Shown here piece by piece: positions 52,563 through 62,907 of a DNA stretch of 64,000 bases; within the stretch, counting starts at the first letter, position 1, and each line of letters starts with the position of its first letter. The notes under the pieces are model-generated. The model saw nothing but the letters and a program-made list of their open reading frames with translations, was not told the origin of the DNA and did no database searches. A program made the translations under genes and the position numbers. The stretch comes from Microbacterium sp. W4I4 (GTDB taxonomy: Bacteria; Actinomycetota; Actinomycetes; Actinomycetales; Microbacteriaceae): NCBI RefSeq assembly GCF_030816235.1, contig NZ_JAUSXT010000001.1:2604001-2668000 (forward strand). Reading direction: 5' to 3'.

Positions 52563-53789
52563 GTGAACATCGTCGTGGGAGTCACAGGCGGCATCGCCGC
52601 GTACAAGGCAGTGCACCTGGTGCGCCTGCTCATCAAGGCCGGGCACGAGGTCACGGTGATCCCCACCGAGGATGCCCTGCGCTTCGTCGGCCTGCCCACC
52701 TGGGAGGCGATCAGCCGCAAGCCGGTCACCACGAGCGTGCACGAGGATGTCGCGCAGGTACGCCACGTGGCCCTCGGCCAGGCTGCCGACCTCGTCATCA
52801 TCGCGCCGGCCACCGCGAACACCATCGCGAAGATGACAGCCGGTCTCGCGGACGACCTGCTCGGCACGACGCTGCTCGCCACCACGGCACCGGTCGTGAT
52901 CGCCCCCGCGATGCACACCGAGATGTGGCGGCATCCGGCCACCCGGGCGAACATCGCCACCCTCCGCGAGCGCGGTGTCACGATCCTCGGACCCGCGGAG
53001 GGCGAGCTGACCGGCGGCGACTCCGGACCGGGACGGATGCTGGAGCCCGAGGAGATCGTCGATGCGGCGCTCGCGCTGGTAGGCCGCGTTGAGGACGACG
53101 GCGACGACCGCGACCTCGACGGCCTTCAGGTCGCCGTCTCGGCCGGCGGCACCCGCGAACCGCTCGACCCGGTGCGCTTCCTCGGCAACCGCTCCAGCGG
53201 TCGGCAGGGCGTCGCACTCGCGCTCGCCGCGGCCGATCGCGGTGCGCAGGTCGTGCTGGTCGCGGCGAACATCGACGCCGGAGTGCTGGCGGATGCCGAG
53301 CAGCATCCGCTCATCCGCATCGAGCACGCCGGAACGGCAGCCGAACTCGGCGACGCGATGCGCGCGGCGGCAGAGGACGCCGCGGTGATCGTGATGGCCG
53401 CGGCCGTCGCAGACTACCGCCCGGCGGAGGTCGCCGACGGCAAGCTCACCAAGGAGTCCGGCGTGCTGGAGAGCATCGACCTGGTGCAGAACGAGGACAT
53501 CGTGGCGTCGCTGGCCGCCCGGCGACATCCTGGTCAGGTCGTCGTGGCCTTCGCGGCCGAGACGCCGCAGGATGCCGAGGAGATGCTCGCCCGCGCGCGA
53601 CGCAAGCGCGAGCGCAAGGGCGTCGACCTGCTCGTGGTCAACGAGGTCGGCTGGGATCGCGGCTTCGAGACCGCCGACAACACCGTGCAGGTCATCGGCG
53701 ACGGCGGCGCGGTGCTGGCCCGGTCATCCGGGACGAAGCGCGCCGTCGCCGACGACATCTGGGACGTGATCGCCGCGAACCTCGGGTGA
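52563..53789 (+). CDS. coaBC: Bifunctional phosphopantothenoylcysteine decarboxylase / phosphopantothenate-cysteine ligase
   Basis: A 408-residue coenzyme A synthesis enzyme. CoaC (about 1-180): MNIVVGVTGGIAAYKAVHLV flavin site, ADLVIIAPATANTIAKMTAG, and the catalytic PAMHTEMW motif. CoaB (about 190-408): VSAGGTREPLDPVRFLGNRS, MAAAVADYRPAEVADGKLTK and the loop KRERKGVDLLVVNEVG. CoaB joins cysteine to 4'-phosphopantothenate with CTP; CoaC decarboxylates the product. GTG start with CACAAT 6 bases upstream, a possible leaderless promoter. Confidence 0.97.
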   Translation: MNIVVGVTGGIAAYKAVHLVRLLIKAGHEVTVIPTEDALRFVGLPTWEAISRKPVTTSVHEDVAQVRHVALGQAADLVIIAPATANTIAKMTAGLADDLLGTTLLATTAPVVIAPAMHTEMWRHPATRANIATLRERGVTILGPAEGELTGGDSGPGRMLEPEEIVDAALALVGRVEDDGDDRDLDGLQVAVSAGGTREPLDPVRFLGNRSSGRQGVALALAAADRGAQVVLVAANIDAGVLADAEQHPLIRIEHAGTAAELGDAMRAAAEDAAVIVMAAAVADYRPAEVADGKLTKESGVLESIDLVQNEDIVASLAARRHPGQVVVAFAAETPQDAEEMLARARRKRERKGVDLLVVNEVGWDRGFETADNTVQVIGDGGAVLARSSGTKRAVADDIWDVIAANLG

Positions 53790-53810
53790 CGCCCTCAGCG
53801 CCATTCTGAT

Positions 53811-53837
53811 AAAGTTGAGTCAATACAACTCAACTTT
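53811..53837 (+). promoter_or_regulatory. HspR (HAIR) operator upstream of clpB
   Basis: AAAGTTGAGT (53811-53820), seven bases, ACTCAACTTT (53828-53837) is a perfect inverted repeat that contains the HAIR half-sites TTGAGT and ACTCAA. It lies 27 bases before the clpB start, as expected for HspR repression. Confidence 0.92.
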
Positions 53838-53863
53838 GAAGGAGTCTCCTCAGGAGGGAACAG

Positions 53864-56011
<2,148 letters not shown>

Positions 56012-56030
56012 CCCGAGTCCGCCGATCACG

Positions 56031-56104
56031 AATGTCGGCGCAGACGACGGATGTCGGCACGAAATGCGCTTTCTGAGCTGACATCTGGATTGTGCGCCGA
56101 CATG
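56031..56104. repeat. Nested intergenic inverted repeat after clpB
   Basis: ATGTCGGCGCA (56032-56042) pairs exactly with 56093-56103; inside, GATGTCGGC (56050-56058) pairs with GCTGACATC (56078-56086) at 8 of 9 bases. The rest of the 193-bp gap has no gene until the vapB promoter. Confidence 0.6.
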
Positions 56105-56204
56105 TGTCGGGGAGTGGCTCGGCCAGGGGTGTTGCGGCCGATGACCTGACCCGTCTTCCCGCATTGACCTATACGGGAATACGGGTCGCGGGTAGAGTGA
56201 TTGC

Positions 56205-56441
56205 ATGAAGACCACGATCGACCTGCCGGACGACCTCGCGGCCGAGGCCAAAGCCGCTGCCGCCGAGAGGCGCACGACCCTGCGCGAGATGATGATCACG
56301 GGGCTGCGGGCTGAGCTCGACCGCCGCGAGAGCCTCGGACCAGTGGACTTCTGCTTCCCGACCGTGAACGGCAACGGGCTGGCCGTCGAGCTCGATCCTG
56401 CTCAGGTGATCACCCGGTCCTACGGTCTGCCCGACGCATGA
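56205..56441 (+). CDS. vapB: VapB-type antitoxin
   Basis: A 78-residue antitoxin. The N-terminal ribbon-helix-helix-like part (MKTTIDLPDDLAAEAKAAAA) binds DNA, and the C-terminal part (VDFCFPTVNGNGLAVELD) would wrap the toxin. TAGAGT (56193-56198) lies 6 bases before the ATG, so it is leaderless; repeats of ATACGGG at about 56171-56185 are possible operator half-sites for VapBC autoregulation. It is coupled to vapC by ATGA. Confidence 0.88.
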   Translation: MKTTIDLPDDLAAEAKAAAAERRTTLREMMITGLRAELDRRESLGPVDFCFPTVNGNGLAVELDPAQVITRSYGLPDA

Positions 56442-56872
56442 TCGCCGTCGACACGAACATCCTCGTCTACGCGCATCGAGAGGACAGCCCGCACCACGCT
56501 GTCGCGGCGCGCGCACTGCGAGGATTGGCGGAGGGCTCGGCGTCGTGGGCCATCCCCTGGCCGTGCGTGCACGAGTTCCTGGCTGTCGTGACGCATCCGC
56601 GGATCTATCTGCCGCCGACGCCGATGGACGTCGCCCTGGCTGCGGTGCGCACGCTTGCCGAGCTGCCCGGCCTGCGACTGCTGCACGAGTCCGCCGGACA
56701 CGCTGAGGAACTGCGGCGGCTGCTGGAACGCGGTGACGTCGTCGGCCCGCGCGTACACGATGCGCGTATCGCGGCGATCTGCCTGTCTCACGGTGTCACG
56801 GAGCTGTGGTCGGCGGACCGCGACTTCTCGTGGTTCCCGCAGCTGCGCACGGTCAATCCGCTGGTGCGCTGA
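56438..56872 (+). CDS. vapC: VapC-type PIN-domain toxin
   Basis: A 144-residue PIN ribonuclease. Acidic metal ligands are visible in AVDTNILVYAHRED, HEFLAVVTHPRI, VHDARIAAICLSHG and WSADRDFSWFP. VapC toxins cleave tRNA or rRNA when freed from VapB. The 4-base overlap with vapB and complete length suggest a functional pair. Confidence 0.9.
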   Translation: MIAVDTNILVYAHREDSPHHAVAARALRGLAEGSASWAIPWPCVHEFLAVVTHPRIYLPPTPMDVALAAVRTLAELPGLRLLHESAGHAEELRRLLERGDVVGPRVHDARIAAICLSHGVTELWSADRDFSWFPQLRTVNPLVR

Positions 56873-56887
56873 GGATGGCGAGCGGCC

Positions 56888-58255
56888 TCAGGAGTGCGAG
56901 GTCGCCCAGTCCGCCGGCCCGGTGGATCCGGCGACGTACTCGTCCATCGGCACGTCGCCGCGCGCCCACGCGTCGCGGACCGGCTGGATGATGCGCCAGC
57001 ACTGCTCGGCCTCGTCTGCGCGCACCGACAGGGCGACATCGCCGTCGAGCAGCTCGTCCAGGACCTCCTCGTAGGAGCGCTGCTGGCCTTCGCCGAGATC
57101 GGCCATCAGGTCCTCGTGGCGCAGGGCGAAGGGATCATCGCCGCCGGTGACGTGCAGACGCAGGTGCATCTCGTCGGGACCGAGCGAGAACGTGAGCCTG
57201 CCGCCGTCGGCGGGCACGCCGTCCAGTCCCGGCGGCACGTGCCGCACCGGCTTGAACGTCACCACGATCTCCGAGTGCTTGCGGTCGAGGGCCTTGCCCG
57301 AGCGCAGCACGAAGGGCACCCCCGCCCAGCGATCGCTCGCGACCTCGAAGGTCACCTGCGCGAGCGTCTCGGTGGCGCGCTCATCATCCACGCCCTCCTC
57401 ATCTCGGTAAGACGGCAGATCGCGGTCGCCGATCCGGCCAGCGGTGTACTGCGCACGGCGGGAGGCAGTCGCCGGGTCGTCGCCCATCACGTGGGTCGCC
57501 CGCAGCACCGCCGCCTTCGCATCGCGCAGGTCGCGCTCGCCGAGAGTCGTCGGCGGATCCATCGCGACAAGGGCGAGCACCTGCAGCAGGTGGCTCTGGA
57601 TCATGTCGATCATCGCGCCGGCCTTGTCGTAGTACCGGGCGCGTCCCTCGAGCGCGACGCTCTCGTCGAACCGGATCAGCACCTGCTGGATGTGCTCGGC
57701 CGACCACACCGGCTCCCAGATGCGGTTCGCCAGGCGCACGCCCAGCAGGTTCAGCAGTGTCGAACGACCCAGGAAGTGATCCACGCGGAAGATCTGCTCC
57801 TCGGGCACCAGCGCCAGCAGCTTGCCGTTCAGCTCGCGGGCGCTTGCTTCGTCCTCCCCGAACGGCTTCTCCATCGCCAGCACGGTGCCCTCGGGCAGCT
57901 TCAGGCCCTCCATCGCGTCGATGGCCGCGGCGGTCACGGCGGGGGGCAGTGCGAAGTACAGCACCGTCGACGGGGCGAGCCCCTCGACGAGGGATGCCAC
58001 AGCGGCGGCATCGGTCACATCCGCCCGGAGGTAGTCGGTGACGTTCACATGCGCGAGCGCATCGGGATAGTCCGCGAAGGCCTTCTCGACCGCGGATCGC
58101 CAGGTATCGGCATCCCAGTCCTCGGTGCCGGAGCCGCGCAGCGCGACCCGCCGTCTCGGCTCCTTGCCGAGCAGCGCGGCCAGCGAGGGCAGCAGCAGCC
58201 GTGAGGTCAGATCGCCAGAGGCGCCGAGAATGAGAAGCGTTGTCTCCTGAGCCAT
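56888..58255 (-). CDS. zwf: Divergent glucose-6-phosphate dehydrogenase
   Basis: A 455-residue protein of the G6PDH family: NAD(P) loop LILGASGDLTSRLLLPSL, MEKPFGEDEASARELN, and C-terminal domain with VPFVLRSGKALDRKHSEIVV. The active-site motif, RIDHYLGKE in standard enzymes, reads RVDHFLGRS here, so the His is kept while the Lys is replaced. It is probably an alternative NADP+-linked sugar-phosphate dehydrogenase rather than the pentose-phosphate cluster copy (no opcA, tal or tkt nearby). It diverges from the GH15 gene. Confidence 0.85.
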   Translation of the reverse strand: MAQETTLLILGASGDLTSRLLLPSLAALLGKEPRRRVALRGSGTEDWDADTWRSAVEKAFADYPDALAHVNVTDYLRADVTDAAAVASLVEGLAPSTVLYFALPPAVTAAAIDAMEGLKLPEGTVLAMEKPFGEDEASARELNGKLLALVPEEQIFRVDHFLGRSTLLNLLGVRLANRIWEPVWSAEHIQQVLIRFDESVALEGRARYYDKAGAMIDMIQSHLLQVLALVAMDPPTTLGERDLRDAKAAVLRATHVMGDDPATASRRAQYTAGRIGDRDLPSYRDEEGVDDERATETLAQVTFEVASDRWAGVPFVLRSGKALDRKHSEIVVTFKPVRHVPPGLDGVPADGGRLTFSLGPDEMHLRLHVTGGDDPFALRHEDLMADLGEGQQRSYEEVLDELLDGDVALSVRADEAEQCWRIIQPVRDAWARGDVPMDEYVAGSTGPADWATSHS

Positions 58256-58333
58256 GCCTTCACGATATGCCCTCGTCGTGCGGAAGCGGAGGGTCGCTCG
58301 ACGGCCGGCCGCACCGGTGGAAGACTGCGGACT

Positions 58334-60124
58334 GTGGCTATGCGGATCGAGGACTACGCGCTGTTGAGCAACTGCCGGACGGCGGCGCTCGTGTCACGTG
58401 AAGGCAGCATCGACTGGCTCTGCCTGCCGCGGCTCGACTCCGCGAGCACGTTCGGCGCACTGCTGGGCGACGAATCGCACGGGAGGTGGGCGCTGCGCCC
58501 TGCGGATGCCACGGTCACCCGCAGCTACGACCGCGACACGTTCGTGCTGATCACCCGCTGGCAGAGCGCGGATGCCGTGGCCGAGGTGCACGATCTCATG
58601 CCGATCGACCCGGACCCGAGTGTCGACATCCGCCGTACCGACCTCATCCGGCGGATCATCGGCGTCGAAGGCACCATGCGGTTCGAGCAGCGACTCAGCA
58701 TCCGCTTCGATTACGCGCGGGCGATGCCGTGGGTGCGCCAGACCGGCACCGCCCACCATCCGCGACTGGTGGCCATGGCAGGACCGGATGCCGTCGCGCT
58801 GCGCGGTGCCGCGCTGAAGCCGGTCGACCACGAGCACCACGGCGATCTCACCGTCGCCGCCGGCGAGGTGCGCGACCTGCAGCTGACCTGGTTCCCCTCC
58901 CACGTGGACGTGCCCGAGCCTCTCGACGTCGATCACGAGATCGACCGCACGAAGAACTGGTGGCAGGGCTGGGCCGACCGAATCGAGCATCACGGCAGGC
59001 ATCACGGCGACGTCGTCCGGTCGCTGCTGATCCTGCGCGCCCTCACCAACCACGAGACCGGCGGCATCGCGGCGGCGGCGACCATGTCGCTGCCCGAGGA
59101 CTTCGGCGGTGAGCGCAACTGGGACTATCGCTACGTCTGGCTGCGGGATGCCGCGCTCACCCTGGAGGCGCTGCTCGACCACGGCTTCCTCGCCCTCGCC
59201 GACCGCTGGCGGGAATGGCTGCTGCGCGCGGTCGCCGGAGACCCGGCCGACCTGCAGATCATGTACGGCCTGGCAGGGGAGCGCGACCTCGTGGAGCGCG
59301 AGATGCACTCGCTGCCCGGCTTCGCGGCATCCGCTCCCGTGCGCATCGGCAACGGCGCCGCGTCGCAGTATCAGGCCGACGTCGTCGGCGAGGTGCTGGT
59401 GACGCTGTCGGCCGCGCGCTCCGCGGGCCTCGAGGAATCGAAGTTCTCCTGGCCGCTGGAGCGTCAGCTGCTGAAGTTCACCGCCGAGCAGATCGATCGG
59501 CCCGACCAGGGCCTGTGGGAGATCCGCGGCGACCCGCACCAGTTCACGCATTCTCGGGTGATGATGTGGGCGGCGTTCGATCGCGGCGTGCGGGCGGTGG
59601 AGGACTTCGGCCTGGACGGGCCGGCGCAGAAGTGGCGTCAGCTGCGGGACCGGATGTGCGAGGAGATCGATCAGCACGGTGTGACCGACGGGTATTTCAC
59701 GCAGTACTACGGCACGACCGAGGTGGACGCGTCATTGCTGCTGCTGCCGCAGGTGGGCTACTGCACGCCGGATGACCCGCGGATGCTGGCGACGGTCGAG
59801 CGCATCGAGCAGACGCTCATGCGTGACGGCCTGCTGCACCGGTATCGCACCGGCACGGGGGTCGACGGGCTGGCGGGCGACGAGAGCCCGTTCCTGGCGT
59901 GCTCGTTCTGGCTCGTCGAGCAGTACGCGGCCACCGGCCGCGAGGACGAGGCGGGTGAGCTCATGCACCGCCTGTGCGCGCTGACGAACGATGTCGGGAT
60001 GCTGTCGGAGGAGTACGATCCGGTGAACGAGCGCCAGGTCGGCAACACCCCGCAGGCGTTCTCGCACCTCGCGCTCGTCAGAGCGGCCGATGCCCTGTCG
60101 AGGACAGGCCACCGGCCGCGGTAG
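58334..60124 (+). CDS. Glycoside hydrolase family 15 protein (trehalase/glucoamylase-like)
   Basis: A 596-residue cytosolic enzyme: an N-terminal beta-sandwich (about 1-220, LLSNCRTAALVSREGSIDWL) and an (alpha/alpha)6 barrel with ERNWDYRYVWLRDAALTLEA, a catalytic-acid region near DLQIMYGLAG and the base in GDESPFLACSFWLVEQ, ending in LSEEYDPVNERQVGNTPQAF. Actinobacterial members include intracellular trehalases and glucoamylases. GTG at 58334 or ATG at 58340. No signal peptide. Confidence 0.9.
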   Translation: MAMRIEDYALLSNCRTAALVSREGSIDWLCLPRLDSASTFGALLGDESHGRWALRPADATVTRSYDRDTFVLITRWQSADAVAEVHDLMPIDPDPSVDIRRTDLIRRIIGVEGTMRFEQRLSIRFDYARAMPWVRQTGTAHHPRLVAMAGPDAVALRGAALKPVDHEHHGDLTVAAGEVRDLQLTWFPSHVDVPEPLDVDHEIDRTKNWWQGWADRIEHHGRHHGDVVRSLLILRALTNHETGGIAAAATMSLPEDFGGERNWDYRYVWLRDAALTLEALLDHGFLALADRWREWLLRAVAGDPADLQIMYGLAGERDLVEREMHSLPGFAASAPVRIGNGAASQYQADVVGEVLVTLSAARSAGLEESKFSWPLERQLLKFTAEQIDRPDQGLWEIRGDPHQFTHSRVMMWAAFDRGVRAVEDFGLDGPAQKWRQLRDRMCEEIDQHGVTDGYFTQYYGTTEVDASLLLLPQVGYCTPDDPRMLATVERIEQTLMRDGLLHRYRTGTGVDGLAGDESPFLACSFWLVEQYAATGREDEAGELMHRLCALTNDVGMLSEEYDPVNERQVGNTPQAFSHLALVRAADALSRTGHRPR

Positions 60125-60137
60125 GCGATCTCGCCGA

Positions 60138-60725
60138 TCAGGCGCTCAGCACCACGGTCTCGTGGATCGGGCGGCGCACGCGCGGGGCGACCTCACGCTG
60201 CTTCAGCGCCTCGGGCAGTTCCGAGGCATCGCCCAGGTCGCCGAGCGCGATCACGGTCATCGGCAGGAAGCGCTCGTCCAGTCCGGCGATCGCGCGGATC
60301 TTCTCGGGCTCGAATCCGCTCATCTGGTGCACGACCAGGCCATCGTGGTGCGCCTGCACGGACAGGTGGGCGACGGCCTGACCGAGATCGTAGACGGCGT
60401 GCGAGATCGGGGTTCCGTCCGCGGTCGCGGTCTCGGCGACCGCGACGATGAGCACGGCGGCGTTGCCCGCCCAGGCCTGGTTGAAGCCCATCAGCGCCGC
60501 ATGGATGCCCTCGTGCAGCTCAGTGCCGCGGCGAGCCACGATGAATCGCCAGGGCTGCGAGTTGTTGGCGCTCGGCGACCAGCGTGCGGCCTCGAGAGCC
60601 GAGGCCAGCTTGGACTCGTCGACCGCGTTCTCGGCATCGAACGCCCGCGGGCTCCAGCGATCGGCGAGCACGTCCAGGACGGGATGCTCGGTCTGGGCGG
60701 TGCGGTCGAGGACGGGCGTGCTCAT
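60138..60725 (-). CDS. Nitroreductase-family oxidoreductase
   Basis: A 195-residue FMN enzyme: LADRWSPRAFDAENAVDESK, RWSPSANNSQPWRFIVARRG and YDLGQAVAHLSVQAHHDGLV are typical of the nitroreductase fold, in which a dimer binds FMN. Substrates could be nitro compounds, quinones or enals. It is convergent with the GH15 gene, 13 bases apart. The 111-bp upstream gap holds a copy of the CTTCGACARGCTCAG repeat. Confidence 0.88.
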   Translation of the reverse strand: MSTPVLDRTAQTEHPVLDVLADRWSPRAFDAENAVDESKLASALEAARWSPSANNSQPWRFIVARRGTELHEGIHAALMGFNQAWAGNAAVLIVAVAETATADGTPISHAVYDLGQAVAHLSVQAHHDGLVVHQMSGFEPEKIRAIAGLDERFLPMTVIALGDLGDASELPEALKQREVAPRVRRPIHETVVLSA

Positions 60726-60812
60726 AGGGTGCCTTTCGGACGATCATGGGTTCCTGCCAGACCCCATCGTCCAGATGCTCGAACTATCCTATGCGTCCGA
60801 ATATTCCTGCCG

Positions 60813-60827
60813 CTTCGACAGGCTCAG
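60813..60827. repeat. Second copy of the dispersed 15-mer CTTCGACAGGCTCAG
   Basis: Differs by one base from 9593-9607. It lies between the nitroreductase promoter region and the end of the ABC permease gene. Confidence 0.45.
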
Positions 60828-60836
60828 CCCGACAGC

Positions 60837-61922
60837 TCAGCCGCGCAGAGCCTCGACGAGCTTCACCCGTGCGCCCATGCGCAGCAGCGAGTTCTCGTAG
60901 ATCTTCGCCCCGATCAGGATCGCCCCGACGCAGCTCGCGAGCAGGATGACCAGCGACACGAGCGGCTCCCACCACTGCGCCTCGCCGACGAACAGCCGCA
61001 CCGGCATCCCCACCGGCGCCGAGAACGGCACGTATGACAGAACCGTCATCACCACGGGGTTGTCGTTGAAGAAGATCACCAGGAAGTACGGCGCCATCAC
61101 CAGCATCATCAGGGGCATCGTCGTCGAGCCGATGTCCTCCTGACGCGACACCATCGCCGCCGCGGCCGAGTACAGCGAGGCCAGCAGGATGAACCCGAAC
61201 AGGAAGAACACGGCGAACCACAGCACCGGGGCGCCCAGGCCCGCGAGCACCTCGTTCTGGCCGGTGACGATCAGCCCGACCACGGCTATCGCCGCGAGCA
61301 GCAGGATCTGCGCCATCGCGAGGACGGTGTTGCCGAGCACCTTGCCGGCCAGCAGCACCCGGGTGGGGATCGCCGAGATGAGCAGCTCGACCACGCGGGT
61401 CTGCTTCTCCTCCACCACGCTCTGCGCGATCGTGGCGCCGAAGGTGGACGCGGCCATCAGGAACACGACCCCGAAGCCGATCGCGACCAGGTAGCGCAGC
61501 AGCGAGTTGGTCGTCGCCGGCTGCAGGATCTCGACCTGCGGCGATTGGGACAGACCCATCACCAGGCTGCTCGGTGCGTCCTTCTTGGCGAGGATCACGA
61601 CGCCCGTCGGATCGTCGTCGGCGGGCAGCACGGCGGCCGTGACCTTCTCGTCGAGCACGAGCTTCTCGGCTTCGGCGCGATCGCCGACCTCGGTGACGGT
61701 CACGTTCGGCAGCGCCCTCACGACGGATGCCGTCTGCGAGGTCGCCGCGACCGCATCGGGGGTGGAGGTCTTGCTGGCGAAGCCGCCGATCAGCACCCCG
61801 GCGAGAGCCACCAGCAGCAGGATGCCGGTGGAGATCATGAACGCCTTGCTGCGCAGCTTGGAGCCGATCTCTCGCTCGGCGACGAGCCAGACGGCGGATG
61901 CGGTGCTCTGTGTGGGGATCAC
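60837..61922 (-). CDS. ABC-2 permease, NatB-like
   Basis: A 361-residue permease: one N-terminal helix (about 22-45), a large extracytoplasmic domain (about 50-155) and five to six C-terminal helices with SVVEEKQTRVVELLISAIPT, the hallmark of NatB/ABC-2 exporters. GTG start overlapping the ATPase stop (GTGA). In Bacillus NatAB exports Na+; many homologues export other compounds. Confidence 0.9.
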   Translation of the reverse strand: MIPTQSTASAVWLVAEREIGSKLRSKAFMISTGILLLVALAGVLIGGFASKTSTPDAVAATSQTASVVRALPNVTVTEVGDRAEAEKLVLDEKVTAAVLPADDDPTGVVILAKKDAPSSLVMGLSQSPQVEILQPATTNSLLRYLVAIGFGVVFLMAASTFGATIAQSVVEEKQTRVVELLISAIPTRVLLAGKVLGNTVLAMAQILLLAAIAVVGLIVTGQNEVLAGLGAPVLWFAVFFLFGFILLASLYSAAAAMVSRQEDIGSTTMPLMMLVMAPYFLVIFFNDNPVVMTVLSYVPFSAPVGMPVRLFVGEAQWWEPLVSLVILLASCVGAILIGAKIYENSLLRMGARVKLVEALRG

Positions 61923-62812
61923 GCGATGACCTCCTTGAAGATCTGGGCGAGGGACGGATGCTGAGGGGCGAAGGATGTCACGGCTCCGCGCTGGAGCGCC
62001 TCGCGCAGCACACGCTGCGCGTTCGAGGGCTCATCGACGTCGAAGAGGGCCGAGCCGCCCTCGAAGTCGATCACGGTGATGCCGGGCTCATCGCGCAGCC
62101 AGCCGGTGTCGCCGGACGAGTCGAGTTGGTAGCGCAGCGTGGAGTGCTGGGCGCGCAGATCATCGCGGGAGCCGGATGCGCGGATCGTGCCACCGGCGAT
62201 GATGATCAGGTCGTCGCAGAGCCGCTCGACGACGTCGAGCTGGTGGGAGGAGAACAGGATCGAAGCGCCCTGAGCGGCGCGTCGCTGCAGCACGTCGGCG
62301 ACGACGTCGACGGCGAGCGGGTCCAGGCCCGAGAACGGCTCGTCGAGGATCAGCACCTCGGGATCGTGCACGAGGGCGGCGGCGATCTGCGCGCGCTGCT
62401 GGTTGCCGAGCGAGAGCGATTCGATGGTGTCGTGCAGGCGCTCGCCGAGTCCCAGCTCTTCGAGCAGCGCGGTGGCGCGCACTGTGGCGTCCGCCTTGCC
62501 GAACCCGTGCAGCCGCGCGAGGTACACGACCTGCTCCATTACCTTCATCTTCGGGTACAGGCCGCGCTCCTCAGGCATGTACCCGAAGCGCCGGCGGTCG
62601 GCCGAGGTGACGGCCGCATCGTCGAGGGTGACCGTGCCGGCATCGGCGGCGAGCACGCCGAGGATGATGCGCATGGTGGTGGTCTTGCCCGCGCCGTTGC
62701 CGCCGACGAAGCCCGTGAGACGTCCGGGGACGACCTCGAAGCGGATGTCGTCGAGCACCGTGCGCGCACCGTAGCTCTTGGTGATGCCGTCGAGATGCAG
62801 TCTGCCTGTCAT
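61919..62812 (-). CDS. ABC transporter ATP-binding protein, NatA-like
   Basis: A 297-residue ATPase: Walker A GGNGAGKTTT, signature LSLGNQQRAQI and Walker B LILDEPFSGLDPLAVD, plus a C-terminal extension typical of NatA-type subunits. The ATG at 62812 has TAGCGT 7 bases upstream (62820-62825 on the plus strand) and GGGAGG in between, so it can start leaderless or with a ribosome binding site. Forms an exporter with the downstream permease. Confidence 0.92.
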   Translation of the reverse strand: MTGRLHLDGITKSYGARTVLDDIRFEVVPGRLTGFVGGNGAGKTTTMRIILGVLAADAGTVTLDDAAVTSADRRRFGYMPEERGLYPKMKVMEQVVYLARLHGFGKADATVRATALLEELGLGERLHDTIESLSLGNQQRAQIAAALVHDPEVLILDEPFSGLDPLAVDVVADVLQRRAAQGASILFSSHQLDVVERLCDDLIIIAGGTIRASGSRDDLRAQHSTLRYQLDSSGDTGWLRDEPGITVIDFEGGSALFDVDEPSNAQRVLREALQRGAVTSFAPQHPSLAQIFKEVIA

Positions 62813-62907
62813 GCCTCCCACGCTACGGAGACCGGGGGTGCACCGGCATCCCCCCTGCGGCGGACTGTGCCGTCTCCGCCGGGTGGCGGACGCGGGCCCC
62901 CCAGGCT

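Noticed and set aside
51686..52981. Longer N-terminus for the NRDE protein
   Set aside because: The family starts with Met-Cys-Thr at the N-terminus, which fixes the start at 52378; the extension is antisense to coaBC.
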